Assembly: GCA_016710965.1 (NCBI GenBank)
Contig: JADJTW010000010.1
Coordinates: forward strand, 5,636 to 69,635
DNA from: Flavobacteriales bacterium
GTDB taxonomy: Bacteria; Bacteroidota; Bacteroidia; Flavobacteriales_F; PHOS-HE28
DNA: 64,000 bases
Reading direction: 5' to 3'
The notes under the pieces were generated by a model. That model made no database searches, had not been told where the DNA came from, and saw only the letters and a list, made by a program, of their open reading frames with translations. The position numbers and the translations under genes were made by a program. This document shows, piece by piece, positions 50,152-60,053 of this stretch; the stretch's first letter is position 1, and every line of letters starts with the position of its first letter.

Positions 50152-53076
50152 ATGCTGCCACTTTCCGTCAGCACGAGCCGCCTGCTTGCAGGCGTCCTGC
50201 TTCTCTTCTCCATAAAGGCGGCTGCCCAAGTCTCCATCGAAGTGGGCAGCGGCGCTATCGTGAATCCGGTGAATGCGGCTCCATCGCCGTATGCCAATTA
50301 CCAGAACGGATCACGCAATCAACTGCTCTTCACCGTTGATGAATTGACGGCAGCAGGCATGGGACCGGGCACTATCGTGAGCCTCGGCTTCCATGTGGCT
50401 GAAGAAAGCGGGACTACGCTCATCGCCTTCAGCGGAAAGGTGGGAACCACGGGATCCACCGCGCTGACCAACACTTGGGAACCGGGTCTCGTGGCGGCAT
50501 GGACAGCGGGAGACTTCACGCCGACTGCGGGTTGGACCGTGCATCCCTTCGACTTTCCCTTCTTCTGGGACGGTGTGTCGAACTTGGTGATCGAGACCTG
50601 CTACACCAACGGATCGGCAACGCAGAACGCCACCGTGTACCAGACCGCAACGGCCAACGTGAGCTGCGTGGCGCGCAACTCGTTCAATGCCGCGATCTGC
50701 GCCGATGGCGGAGGAACGCACGTGCCCTTCCAGCAACGGCCCAATGTGCGCTTCGGTTGGCTGCCATTGGAAGCCCCTCCGGTCGCGGCCTTCAGCGCGA
50801 GCCCACTCTTCTCATGCACCGGCACGATCACCTTCACCGATGCGAGCACCTTCTTCCCTTCATCGTGGTCATGGTCCTTCGGTGATGACAGCACGAGCAC
50901 CGCACAGGATCCCATTCACGCGTACGTGAGCAGCGGCACCTACACCGTGGTGTTGATCGCATCGAACGATTTCGGAAGCGATACCACGGAACTCGATGTG
51001 ACGGTTGACCTCGGCGGCGTTTCTCCCATTGCCGCCTGCGCCGTGCCCAGCAGCGGTGCAGTGCAAGGATTCGGCATCCTGAGCGCCAGCATTGAAGGCG
51101 TGTTGCATGCCAGTGGCGATGCGATCGCCGATGGTGGCTACCTCGATAACACATGCGGACCCATAACAGTGATGCAAGGAACCCTGCTCGACCTTTCGAT
51201 CGTCACCGGCGGAGCTGCGCCGCACGCCGTTCGCGCGTGGTTGGACCTGGACAACTCCGGCACGTTCACTGCGAACGAAGGGCTGCTCTCCGCCACGGGC
51301 CCCACAGCCAGCAGCAGCACCTTGATCGGACCCGGTGCCGTTCTGAATACCCCATTGCGCTTGCGCGTAGTGGCCGCATATGACCTTGTCACTCCCGATC
51401 CGCAGGCCTGCGGCACCGTCCAGTACGGACAGGCGGAGGACTACTCCGTGATCGTGGTGCCCAACGCATTGCCGCCGGTCGCTGCGTTCAGCGCTTCACC
51501 CACCATCAGCTGCGAAGGCACAGTGCAATTCCTTGACCTCTCGCAGAACACGCCCACGGCCTGGGCTTGGGAGTTCGGCGATGGCGGCACCAGCGACCAG
51601 CCGAACCCGGCGCACAGCTACACCGCGAGCGGCACCTACACCGTAACCCTCACCGTCTTCAATGGGAATGGGCAGGACGATAGCATCGCCGTGGACATGA
51701 TCATCATCGAACTTGGCGCACAGCTGCTGCCCGCAGCATGCACACCGAACACTTCAGCGTATTGCTGCGGATACGGCATACTGGGCTTGCAGTTCGCGGG
51801 CATCAGCAGCACCAGCCCCAATGGCAGCGAAGGCTATCAGGACCGCAGCTGCGGCAATACAGCCCAGGTGCAGGAGGGAGGCTCCTATCCGTGGAGCGTG
51901 ACCACGGCCGACGCCACGCCCCATGACACCCGCATCTGGATCGATATGGATAACGACGGCAGCTTCGCTGCCAACGAACTGATCGCAACCGCGCTCGACC
52001 AATCCTCCCCGTCAGGTTCCGCGACCATCCCTGCGGGCATCGTATACGGCACACCAGTGCGCCTGCGCGTGCAAAGCGATGTGATCGGCCAGAGCAATGG
52101 GCCGTGCGATGCCCCGCTCTACGGGCAGGTGGAAGACTTCAGCGCGGTCATATCGCAGAACACCAATCCTCCGACCGCTGCATTCACGATCTCACCCGCG
52201 GTCACCTGCGATGGCGTGGTGCAATTCTTCGACACGAGCGCTCCTCTGCCTACCAACTGGGCTTGGGATTTCGGCGACGGCGGCACCAGCAACGAGCAGG
52301 ATCCCGTTCACAGCTACGACAGCCCCGGCACCTACACCGTGAGCCTGACCGCTGGCAACGCGTTCGGTAGCGACCAGAGCATCCTTGCTGGTGCCGTCGT
52401 CTACGTTCCCGGTTGGCAATGCGACACGCTCGGATTGGATGCAGCGGACGACTTTTCCAGCAACGAATGCCTGGGTGTGCTGAGCGATGATGGCGGTCCA
52501 GGCGGCAACTACACCGCCGGCACGAGCGGTGCATTCACCATAGCGCCTGCTGGTGCCGACCACGTCACGCTCAACTTCTCCGCCTTCGCATGGGGCATGA
52601 ACCCCAACCGGTGGCTGGCCATATACGACGGCCCCGATGTCTTCAGTCCGCTCATAGACAACTACACCGGCAATGGATTGGGCCAGTTGCCCAACGGCGG
52701 TATCATCACATCCTCGGGCCCCAGCATCACGCTGCGGCAGGAACAAGGCGGCGGGGGCATGCAACCGCCCAACAGCTTCGGATTCCTGCTGACGTGGAAT
52801 TGCTCGCTAACAGGGATCGCGGAACTCGGTGACCCGCTAGGGACCATCAGGCCGCAACCTGCCGACGAGGAATTCTACGTTGACCTTCCCGCCAGCACCG
52901 ATCCGCACAGGACCCTGATCCTGCGCGATGCGCTGGGCCGCTTGATCGAGCAACGCGTCCTCGGCATGGCCGCGAATTCGGTCCGATTCGATGTGAGCGA
53001 CATTCCATCGGGCGCCTACGTCCTTCAACTGATCGCCTCGAACGCAAGCGCTGCACGCCCCATCATCATCCGCTGA
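50152..53076 (+). CDS. PKD/GEVED/CUB surface protein with T9SS type A tail
   Basis: 974 residues, signal peptide ending AAAQ. Order: N-terminal beta domain (about 30-205), PKD (SWSFGDDSTSTAQDPIHAY), GEVED domain (AWLDLDNSGTFTANE, GQAEDYSV), PKD (AWEFGDGGTSDQPNPAHSY), second GEVED (IWIDMDNDGSFAANE, GQVEDFSA), PKD (AWDFGDGGTSNEQDPVHSY), a CUB-like domain (GPGGNYTAG, YDGPDVFSPLIDNYTG) and a type A sorting tail (IRPQPADEEFYVDL, IPSGAYVLQLI). A TAACTTCC lies 29 bases upstream. It is first of a four-gene surface operon; the next start is 5 bases away. Confidence 0.88.
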   Translation: MLPLSVSTSRLLAGVLLLFSIKAAAQVSIEVGSGAIVNPVNAAPSPYANYQNGSRNQLLFTVDELTAAGMGPGTIVSLGFHVAEESGTTLIAFSGKVGTTGSTALTNTWEPGLVAAWTAGDFTPTAGWTVHPFDFPFFWDGVSNLVIETCYTNGSATQNATVYQTATANVSCVARNSFNAAICADGGGTHVPFQQRPNVRFGWLPLEAPPVAAFSASPLFSCTGTITFTDASTFFPSSWSWSFGDDSTSTAQDPIHAYVSSGTYTVVLIASNDFGSDTTELDVTVDLGGVSPIAACAVPSSGAVQGFGILSASIEGVLHASGDAIADGGYLDNTCGPITVMQGTLLDLSIVTGGAAPHAVRAWLDLDNSGTFTANEGLLSATGPTASSSTLIGPGAVLNTPLRLRVVAAYDLVTPDPQACGTVQYGQAEDYSVIVVPNALPPVAAFSASPTISCEGTVQFLDLSQNTPTAWAWEFGDGGTSDQPNPAHSYTASGTYTVTLTVFNGNGQDDSIAVDMIIIELGAQLLPAACTPNTSAYCCGYGILGLQFAGISSTSPNGSEGYQDRSCGNTAQVQEGGSYPWSVTTADATPHDTRIWIDMDNDGSFAANELIATALDQSSPSGSATIPAGIVYGTPVRLRVQSDVIGQSNGPCDAPLYGQVEDFSAVISQNTNPPTAAFTISPAVTCDGVVQFFDTSAPLPTNWAWDFGDGGTSNEQDPVHSYDSPGTYTVSLTAGNAFGSDQSILAGAVVYVPGWQCDTLGLDAADDFSSNECLGVLSDDGGPGGNYTAGTSGAFTIAPAGADHVTLNFSAFAWGMNPNRWLAIYDGPDVFSPLIDNYTGNGLGQLPNGGIITSSGPSITLRQEQGGGGMQPPNSFGFLLTWNCSLTGIAELGDPLGTIRPQPADEEFYVDLPASTDPHRTLILRDALGRLIEQRVLGMAANSVRFDVSDIPSGAYVLQLIASNASAARPIIIR

Positions 53077-53081
53077 AGAAC

Positions 53082-56000
53082 ATGAGCAACCAACGGAACT
53101 GGATGAAGCAGCTGCTCGCAGTGCTGTGGATGGGCCTTTCGCTGACGGCGAGCGCCACGCATTTGATCGGCGGCAACCTGGGCTACACCTACTTGGGCGA
53201 GACCGCACCTGGCAGCCAGCTCTACCGCTACCAGGTCTACATGGAGTTCTACATGAACTGCGGGGACGACAGCAACTGGCAGACCCTGCAGGAACTGCTG
53301 GCTACCAACAATGGCGTAATGCCCGTGGGCGTGTACGCGCAAGACCCGCTCGCACCCAACGCGAACAAGGCATTGCTCACCACCGTTGGACTGGCGCTCG
53401 TGGATAGTGCGCTCATTGTTCCCGACCTGCCCAACGGATGCTCGGTGGGCGCTGGCCTCTGCACCAAGCGCGGCTTGCTGCGCGGCTTCGTGAACCTTCC
53501 GTTGAATTTCGGTGGTTATCATCTGTACTTCCAGATGAACGCCCGGAACCTGTCGATCAGCAACCTGCTGAACCCGAATAACACGGGCATCGGATACTAT
53601 GCGTTCATACCGCCGCCGTTGCTGGTGAACTCCTCGCCGATCTGGCTCGGCATCCCCACTCCATTGCTGTGCATCAATGACACGAGCACATTCGTGAACA
53701 GCGCCACCGACCCCGATGGCGACCAGCTGATCTTCTCCTTCGAGGTTCCATACAACAGTGTCGATGGCGGCGGCGGCATCATTCCACCGCCCAACACGCT
53801 GCCCAATGCCGTCCCCTTGGTGAACTACGTGCCTGCATTCAGCGTGAGCGAGCCATTCGGTCCTGGGGGCTATGCGTTCATCAACGGCGCCACAGGATTG
53901 ACGGCCTATATGCCGACCGTTCAAGGCAACTACGTGGTGGCGGTGGAAGTGAAGGAGTACCGCAATGGCGTGCTCATCGGCCGCACGCGCCGCGATTTGC
54001 AACTACAGGCGGTGGTATGCCCGCCCAATGACGCGCCCGAAGCGCTGGCCGGCCAAGGAACCGCCTACATGGTGCTTGCTGGCCAGGAACTGTGCTTCGA
54101 CCTGGGCTTCACCGACCCCGATGCGGATTCGCTGCTGCTAGTGGCCAGCGGCACCATCTTCGACGGTGCCCTCTTCAGCCCGCCCGCCACGATCATCGCC
54201 CCCGTAACGGGAAACGCTGCGGTGAACAGCACATTCTGCTGGGACACTGATTGCGACCAGGCGCAGGACCAGCCGTACCTTTTCAGTGTGAGCGTCTCGG
54301 ACAACGGCTGCCCGCCGCGAACGCTTGACGTGATCTACCAGATCACCGTTCTCGGCTTCAGCGGTCCGCAGTCGATCAACGGCCCGGCACAGGCATGCAC
54401 ACAGCAGACGGGCAGCGTGTACAGCACAGCGGCCATCCCCGGCGCGTCCTTCACCTGGACCGTCACAGGCGGGCAGATCACTAGCGGCCAGGGCAGTAAC
54501 AGCATCATCGTGGATTGGGGCGCCGCAGGGCCGGGAAGCGTGCAGGTGTCCGCCACCAACGCACAAGGTTGCGCCAGCGACCCCATCAGCATTCCGGTGA
54601 ACGTGGTGGCATTGCCCGCTACGAGCGCCGGCGCTGATGCGGCGATCTGCCCCGGTGCCAGCATCACGCTCGGGGGTTCGCCCACAGGGCCTGGGGGCAG
54701 CAGCTACAGCTGGTCGCCAGCGATCGGGCTCAGCAGCAGCAGTATCGCCAACCCCACCGCATCGCCGGCGATCACCACGCAGTACATCGTTCAAGTGACC
54801 AACAGCGGATGCGTGAATCGCGATACCGTGGTGGTGACCGTGAACCAACCGCAGGTTGATGCTGGCAACAACGCTGCATTCTGCATCGGTGGCGGCGCGC
54901 AACTGAGCGCCAATGGGAATGGCGGAGGATTCTCCTGGAGCCCTGCCACCGGCTTGAGCTCGACCACGATCAGCAACCCGATAGCTGCTCCAACGGTAAC
55001 AACGACATACACCGTTACGCTTACCGATGCCATCGGCTGCACGATAACTGATAGCGTGACAGTGACGGTGAACCAGTTGCCCGATGCCGATGCCGGTGCC
55101 GACCTCACACCATGCGAAAGCACCACCATCGCACTCGGCGGAGCACCCACAGGTCCTGTCGGAAGCACTTTCTCCTGGTTGCCAGCGACCGGGCTTGACG
55201 ATGCCACCAGCCCCAACCCCGCGCTGATGGTGACAACCGATGCCACGTACATCGTGGTGGTGACCGACGCCAACCAGTGCATCAATGCGGATACGGTGAT
55301 CGTAGCGGTGCTGCCGCTGCCCGATGTGGACGCGGGGCCAGATCTTCAAGTGTGCTTCGGAGGAAGCGTTCAACTGCAAGGCAGCGGAAGCGGTGCGTTG
55401 TTGTGGACCCCGCCTTTCGGGTTGAACGACCCGACCGTGCCCGACCCGATCTGCACGCCCGAAGCAACAACGGTGTACACGCTCACGGTGACCGATAGCA
55501 ACACCTGCACGAACAGCGATCAAGCCTTGGTGACGGTGAATGTGCTGCCGAGCGCGAATGCCGGCCCCGATGAGGCCGTGTGCCTAGGCGGAAGCGTTAC
55601 CATCGGAACAAACCAGCCGGGCAGCTACAGCTGGTCACCCGCTACGGGACTAAGTGCTACGGACGTGGCGCAGCCCAGCGCCTCACCGGTCGTGACGACG
55701 ACCTACTACGTCGCCCTTACCGATGCGACCAACTGCTCCGAGACCGACTCGGTGGTGGTAACCGTGAACCAGTTCTCGCAGAGCATAGCAATAGAACCAC
55801 CGGTGGGGAGCGCCTGCGAGAACGCACCCGCTTCAGCCTTCGCGCTACCGGACCAGAGCGGCAACAGCTACGCATGGAGCACTTCGGGACCGCTCATGAT
55901 CACCGGCGCTGTCGACAACACCGTGGACCTGCTCCATACCACACCCGGCACGAGCACGCTCTATCTGATCGTCACCGATGCGAACGATTGCTCAAGCGAT

Positions 56001-58412
56001 ACGATCAGCAGTCCGTTCATCACATTGGATACTCCGGATGCCGATGCCGGTCCTGATGTGCTCTACTGCATCGGCGACAGCGTACTGATCGGCGGTGCGC
56101 CTACCGGGCCGGTGGGATCGACCATCACCTGGAGCTCGCCTTCGGGATCGATCTCCGACAATTCGATCGGCAACCCATACATCTCGGCGGCCTTCACCGA
56201 ACAAGTGATCGTCTTCGTCTCGCAAGGAAGTTGCGCTGATTCCGATACGCTCCAAGTGGCGGTGAGCATCCCTGCTGCCGATGCCGGCCCCGATGCATCC
56301 ATCTGCGAAGGCAGCAGCACGCAGCTGATTGCCAGCGGCGGCGCGAGCTATAGCTGGTCGCCCACGACGGACCTGAGCGATCCCGATACTGCTGATCCGA
56401 TCGCTTCACCGGCCACGACCACCACCTATGTGGTCTCGGTGACGAATGACGACCAATGCACGGCCGTGGATTCCGTGCAAGTAGTGGTGAACGCCGTTGC
56501 CAACGCGGGCCTGGATGGTTCCATCAACACCTGCGGAAGCGGATCAGTCTTCACGCTCACGGACTCGCTGGGCGGTACGCCCGATACCATGGGTCAATGG
56601 TTCACATCGGTCTTCGGCCCCCACGTAGACCTGTTCGATCCTTCCACGGACCAGGGAGGCACCTATTACTATGTGGCAGGTATCGGCACCGCCTGCCCGG
56701 ACACCGCCGCATTGCAGGTGAGCGTGACCAACCCGGAAGTCGACATCACGGGTGATGACATCATCTGCATTGGCGAGACCACCACGCTCACAGCCAGCGG
56801 CGGCACCAGCTACAACTGGTCCCCGACCACCGGAGTTGCCGATCCCAACGGTGCGAGCACGCAATTCGACCCCATCGTTTCCACGGACTACGTTGTTACC
56901 GTGACGGATGCGATGGGATGCGTTGGATTGGGCCTGGTCACAATCGAAGTTAATCCGCTTCCAGCCACGGATGCCGGCAGCGACCTTGGTATTTGCATAG
57001 GGAGCAACAGCCCGATCGGCGGCTCGCCAACAGGCCCTCCGGGTGCGACATACGCATGGGTTCCGGCGTCGAGCCTTAGCAGCAGCACGAGCGCGAACCC
57101 CACCGCCACGCCTTCCGCCACGACCACCTACACCGTAACCGTAACGGATGGCAACCAATGCGTGAATACGGATGATGTGGTCGTGACGGTGAACCTCTCT
57201 CCCACACTAGATGCTGGAGCCGATGTGGGGGTATGCCTCGGCAGCAGCGTGCAGTTGGGCGCGTCCGGCTCCGGCACATTCTCGTGGAGCCCTTCGACCG
57301 GGTTGAGCAGCACCACCGACGCCAACCCGATCGCTTCACCCACGGCGACAACGACCTACACGGTCACCCTCACCGATGGCAACTCTTGCACAGCAACCGA
57401 CGATGTGATCGTAACGGTGAACCCACTGCCCACCGTGGATGCCGGTGAGGACGCATGGCTCTGCCAGGGCTTCCAGACCGACCTGAACGGCTCGGGAAGT
57501 GCAGGCGCTGCGGCATGGACGCCCGCAGCCAATGTTGCGAATGCCTCTGCGCTAGTGACCACCGCCGATCCGCTCGTCACCACCACCTTCACGCTCACCA
57601 TCACCGACGCGAACAACTGCGCTGCGAGCGATGCGGTGATCATCACCGTGAGCACCGATCCGCCGATCGACGCTGGTAGCGATGCCACGGTGTGCGGCGG
57701 CGTGCCCGTGCAACTCGGCGGATCGCCCACGAGCGTTCCGGGCAGCACCTTCCTTTGGTCGCCTGCTTCAGGGCTCGATGATCCCACCAGCTCCAACCCG
57801 ACCGCTGCGCCGAACGTCACCACCACTTACATCCTCACGGTGAGCAATGACACCTGCTCGAGCACGCAAGCAGTCACCGTGACGATCGGCACCACGGGTG
57901 TTGCCGACTTCACCGCCCGCTTCGAGCCCGGTTGCGAGAACCTGCGAGGCTTCTTCCTGGACCAGAGCGCAGGCGCCGTAGCCTGGCAATGGGACCTCGG
58001 CAACGGCACCACCAGCACTTCGGAGAACACGCAGGCTTATCTGCCTTACGGCGACGCTACGACCGTAACGCTGGTGATCACTGATATCAGCGGCTGCACC
58101 GACACCACATCGCAGGTCTTCACCATGGACACCTACGCCAACCTGGCGAACGTGGAACTGCCCAACGTCTTCACGCCGAACGGCGATGGGCAGAACGATG
58201 TCTTCACCCTGACCTCCGATGCCTTCCTCGGACCTTGCTCCACCATGGACGTGATGAACCGCTGGGGCGAGAGCATCTTCCTCAGCCAAGGCAACAACAT
58301 CACTTGGGACGGGCGCAATTTCGCCGGTGAGCCTTGTACGGCGGGCACATACTTCTACGTAGTGAAGGTGGGAGACCTCACCTTCAAAGGCACGGTGATG
58401 CTCGTGCGATGA
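53082..58412 (+). CDS. Large adhesin with about 14 Ig/PKD-like repeats and T9SS type B tail
   Basis: 1776 residues. Signal peptide to about residue 25, then an N-terminal beta domain of about 300 residues (THLIGGNLGYTYLGE, YMEFYMNCGDD) and an FTDPDADSLLLVASGT module. From about residue 510 there are about 14 repeats of 75-85 residues, each with D-A-G-x-D, C-x-G, SWSPATGL and TTTYTVTVTD-like strands, then a PKD domain and a CHU_C tail (PNVFTPNGDGQNDVF, MNRWGE, GTYFYVVKVGD). The layout is that of SprB-like long fibrous adhesins exported by T9SS. Two SD-less spacers put it in one operon with its neighbours; the ATGA overlap couples it to the lipoprotein gene. Confidence 0.9.
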   Translation: MSNQRNWMKQLLAVLWMGLSLTASATHLIGGNLGYTYLGETAPGSQLYRYQVYMEFYMNCGDDSNWQTLQELLATNNGVMPVGVYAQDPLAPNANKALLTTVGLALVDSALIVPDLPNGCSVGAGLCTKRGLLRGFVNLPLNFGGYHLYFQMNARNLSISNLLNPNNTGIGYYAFIPPPLLVNSSPIWLGIPTPLLCINDTSTFVNSATDPDGDQLIFSFEVPYNSVDGGGGIIPPPNTLPNAVPLVNYVPAFSVSEPFGPGGYAFINGATGLTAYMPTVQGNYVVAVEVKEYRNGVLIGRTRRDLQLQAVVCPPNDAPEALAGQGTAYMVLAGQELCFDLGFTDPDADSLLLVASGTIFDGALFSPPATIIAPVTGNAAVNSTFCWDTDCDQAQDQPYLFSVSVSDNGCPPRTLDVIYQITVLGFSGPQSINGPAQACTQQTGSVYSTAAIPGASFTWTVTGGQITSGQGSNSIIVDWGAAGPGSVQVSATNAQGCASDPISIPVNVVALPATSAGADAAICPGASITLGGSPTGPGGSSYSWSPAIGLSSSSIANPTASPAITTQYIVQVTNSGCVNRDTVVVTVNQPQVDAGNNAAFCIGGGAQLSANGNGGGFSWSPATGLSSTTISNPIAAPTVTTTYTVTLTDAIGCTITDSVTVTVNQLPDADAGADLTPCESTTIALGGAPTGPVGSTFSWLPATGLDDATSPNPALMVTTDATYIVVVTDANQCINADTVIVAVLPLPDVDAGPDLQVCFGGSVQLQGSGSGALLWTPPFGLNDPTVPDPICTPEATTVYTLTVTDSNTCTNSDQALVTVNVLPSANAGPDEAVCLGGSVTIGTNQPGSYSWSPATGLSATDVAQPSASPVVTTTYYVALTDATNCSETDSVVVTVNQFSQSIAIEPPVGSACENAPASAFALPDQSGNSYAWSTSGPLMITGAVDNTVDLLHTTPGTSTLYLIVTDANDCSSDTISSPFITLDTPDADAGPDVLYCIGDSVLIGGAPTGPVGSTITWSSPSGSISDNSIGNPYISAAFTEQVIVFVSQGSCADSDTLQVAVSIPAADAGPDASICEGSSTQLIASGGASYSWSPTTDLSDPDTADPIASPATTTTYVVSVTNDDQCTAVDSVQVVVNAVANAGLDGSINTCGSGSVFTLTDSLGGTPDTMGQWFTSVFGPHVDLFDPSTDQGGTYYYVAGIGTACPDTAALQVSVTNPEVDITGDDIICIGETTTLTASGGTSYNWSPTTGVADPNGASTQFDPIVSTDYVVTVTDAMGCVGLGLVTIEVNPLPATDAGSDLGICIGSNSPIGGSPTGPPGATYAWVPASSLSSSTSANPTATPSATTTYTVTVTDGNQCVNTDDVVVTVNLSPTLDAGADVGVCLGSSVQLGASGSGTFSWSPSTGLSSTTDANPIASPTATTTYTVTLTDGNSCTATDDVIVTVNPLPTVDAGEDAWLCQGFQTDLNGSGSAGAAAWTPAANVANASALVTTADPLVTTTFTLTITDANNCAASDAVIITVSTDPPIDAGSDATVCGGVPVQLGGSPTSVPGSTFLWSPASGLDDPTSSNPTAAPNVTTTYILTVSNDTCSSTQAVTVTIGTTGVADFTARFEPGCENLRGFFLDQSAGAVAWQWDLGNGTTSTSENTQAYLPYGDATTVTLVITDISGCTDTTSQVFTMDTYANLANVELPNVFTPNGDGQNDVFTLTSDAFLGPCSTMDVMNRWGESIFLSQGNNITWDGRNFAGEPCTAGTYFYVVKVGDLTFKGTVMLVR

Positions 58413-59125
58413 AGCATCTGTTCTTCCTCGGGGTGGTCGTTGCATCAATCGCGGTGGCTTGCGGCGAGCCTGCCCCGGCACCAGTGCAGGAACCTGTGTT
58501 GCCCGGCCATGCGCCATTCCCGTTCGCAACCATCGATGACAACATCGAGCACGACACCCTGCTCATCCACGTCACCTTCGATCTCGGCGATAGCACCTTC
58601 GTGATGGTTGCGCAGAATGTGGCGGACACCTTTGAGGGCCTGCGCCTTTACCGCTACCGCTTCTCTGCGGACAGCACCGTGGAGATGATAGCCGTTTCGC
58701 CCCCCGCGTACGATAGCTGGACCATGCTGCCCACCTTCTTCCCCATGGACAACCTGCATCCGAGCGATGCCATGTGGGTGCTGGCGAATTTCGGCGAGAA
58801 GGAAAGTTGGGGGCAGAAGCTCTTGCTGCTCGATTGGGAATTCATGGACATGGGATTCCTGGATATCGCTCTGCCAGAGCGCACAATGGAGGATGACACC
58901 CTTCGCCTGAAGCGACGCAACATCGCACCGTTCATGCGATACCAAGAGAGCGGTGATACTGCCGTGTTCCGCTTCGCCTGCGATAGCGTCTTCCTGTACG
59001 ATGACCAGGCAGGCGTGCTGGACCAAGTGCTGTATGCGGCCCGCGTGCGCTACACCTTCCACCGCGACGAAGGGCTCGTGCTTTGGCTCGATGGCAGCAA
59101 ACGGCCTGTGAAGAAGCCGGCTTGA
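58409..59125 (+). CDS. Lipoprotein, unknown function
   Basis: 238 residues from the ATG that overlaps the adhesin stop (ATGA). Lipobox VAC at residues 16-18 (ASIAVACGEP) followed by a proline-rich linker. The rest is mixed beta (VTFDLGDSTFVMVAQNVADT, YRYRFSADSTVEMIAVS, VLWLDGS) with no family I recognise. Its place between a T9SS adhesin and a secreted glucanase suggests an outer-membrane helper for one of them. Confidence 0.65.
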   Translation: MKHLFFLGVVVASIAVACGEPAPAPVQEPVLPGHAPFPFATIDDNIEHDTLLIHVTFDLGDSTFVMVAQNVADTFEGLRLYRYRFSADSTVEMIAVSPPAYDSWTMLPTFFPMDNLHPSDAMWVLANFGEKESWGQKLLLLDWEFMDMGFLDIALPERTMEDDTLRLKRRNIAPFMRYQESGDTAVFRFACDSVFLYDDQAGVLDQVLYAARVRYTFHRDEGLVLWLDGSKRPVKKPA

Positions 59126-59133
59126 GCAAGCTC

Positions 59134-60045
59134 ATGAGTCGCACGCGTAGCTCCATCATCTTTCTGCTCCTTGCCGCAGCGTTGCCCACAACGGCGCAAA
59201 CCAAGCGGGAGAAGCGCGTTGGACCCAAGTCGGACGATACCGGTGGCGTATGCGACACCATGGCGTGGAAGCTCGTGTGGAATGATGAGTTCGACGGCAC
59301 TGCGCTCGATGGCTCGAAGTGGATTACGTGGTTCCCGTACAGCGAGGATGGCAGCGACCGTGGTGAAGGATGCCGCATCATGGGCACGAGCAACACCATT
59401 TTCCGGGATGACCTCGTGAAAGTCGAAGGCGGCAACTTGCGCCTTGGCGTGCGCGCGCAGTCGGGCGAATGGTACGGCAAGCAGAAGGAGCACGAAGGCT
59501 CCATGGTGCATTCCATCGGCGATGCACGGTTCACGCAAGGGCGCTTCGAGGTGCGTTGCAGGATCCCGCGCGGGGCGGGGCTATGGCCGGCCTTCTGGGG
59601 TTTCGGCGGCGAGACGGAGATCGATGTGTTCGAGTTCTGCGGCGAGCAGCCCCGACTGCTCAAAGGCGCTCTCCATCGTTGGAGCGAACCGCGCTTCTCC
59701 AGCAGCGGGAAACACAAGGCAACCGATCTATCCTACGACTTCCACCTCTATGCCGTTGAGTGGGAGGCGGATGGGATCAGTTGGTACCTCGATGGCGCCC
59801 TCGTTCAATACCGTGGCCGTTTCGTGGACAAGAAGGGCAGACCGCTCCCCAAGTGCGACAGGCCCCGCGGCGCCAACCACACCGCACCGTACTTCCCGCG
59901 CAGTGAGGATGGGATCAACATCATCCTGGACCTGGCCGTGTCGGAACCGAAAGGCTTCTGCAAAGGCCCGAGGAAGCCGCGACCCTGGCCGGAAGGCGCG
60001 TCCTTCGACGTGGACTACGTGCGCGTTTACCAGCGCGGTCGCTGA
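59134..60045 (+). CDS. Glycoside hydrolase family 16 (beta-glucanase, laminarinase-like)
   Basis: 303 residues from the ATG at 59134; signal peptide ends TTAQ at about 22. The GH16 active site E-I-D-V-F-E is at residues 162-167 (nucleophile Glu162, acid/base Glu167). Also WKLVWNDEFDGTALDGSKW at the domain start, GRFEVRCRIPRGAGLWPAFW, and FHLYAVEWEADGISWYLDG. It should cleave beta-1,3 or mixed-linkage glucans outside the cell. No sorting tail is visible, so export may be by the general route. Last gene of the surface operon, 8 bases after the lipoprotein. Confidence 0.88.
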   Translation: MSRTRSSIIFLLLAAALPTTAQTKREKRVGPKSDDTGGVCDTMAWKLVWNDEFDGTALDGSKWITWFPYSEDGSDRGEGCRIMGTSNTIFRDDLVKVEGGNLRLGVRAQSGEWYGKQKEHEGSMVHSIGDARFTQGRFEVRCRIPRGAGLWPAFWGFGGETEIDVFEFCGEQPRLLKGALHRWSEPRFSSSGKHKATDLSYDFHLYAVEWEADGISWYLDGALVQYRGRFVDKKGRPLPKCDRPRGANHTAPYFPRSEDGINIILDLAVSEPKGFCKGPRKPRPWPEGASFDVDYVRVYQRGR

Positions 60046-60053
60046 CGGACGAC

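Noticed and set aside
54138..55523. 461-codon minus-strand frame inside the adhesin
   Set aside because: Antisense to a repeat array with biased codons; no start context or domain.
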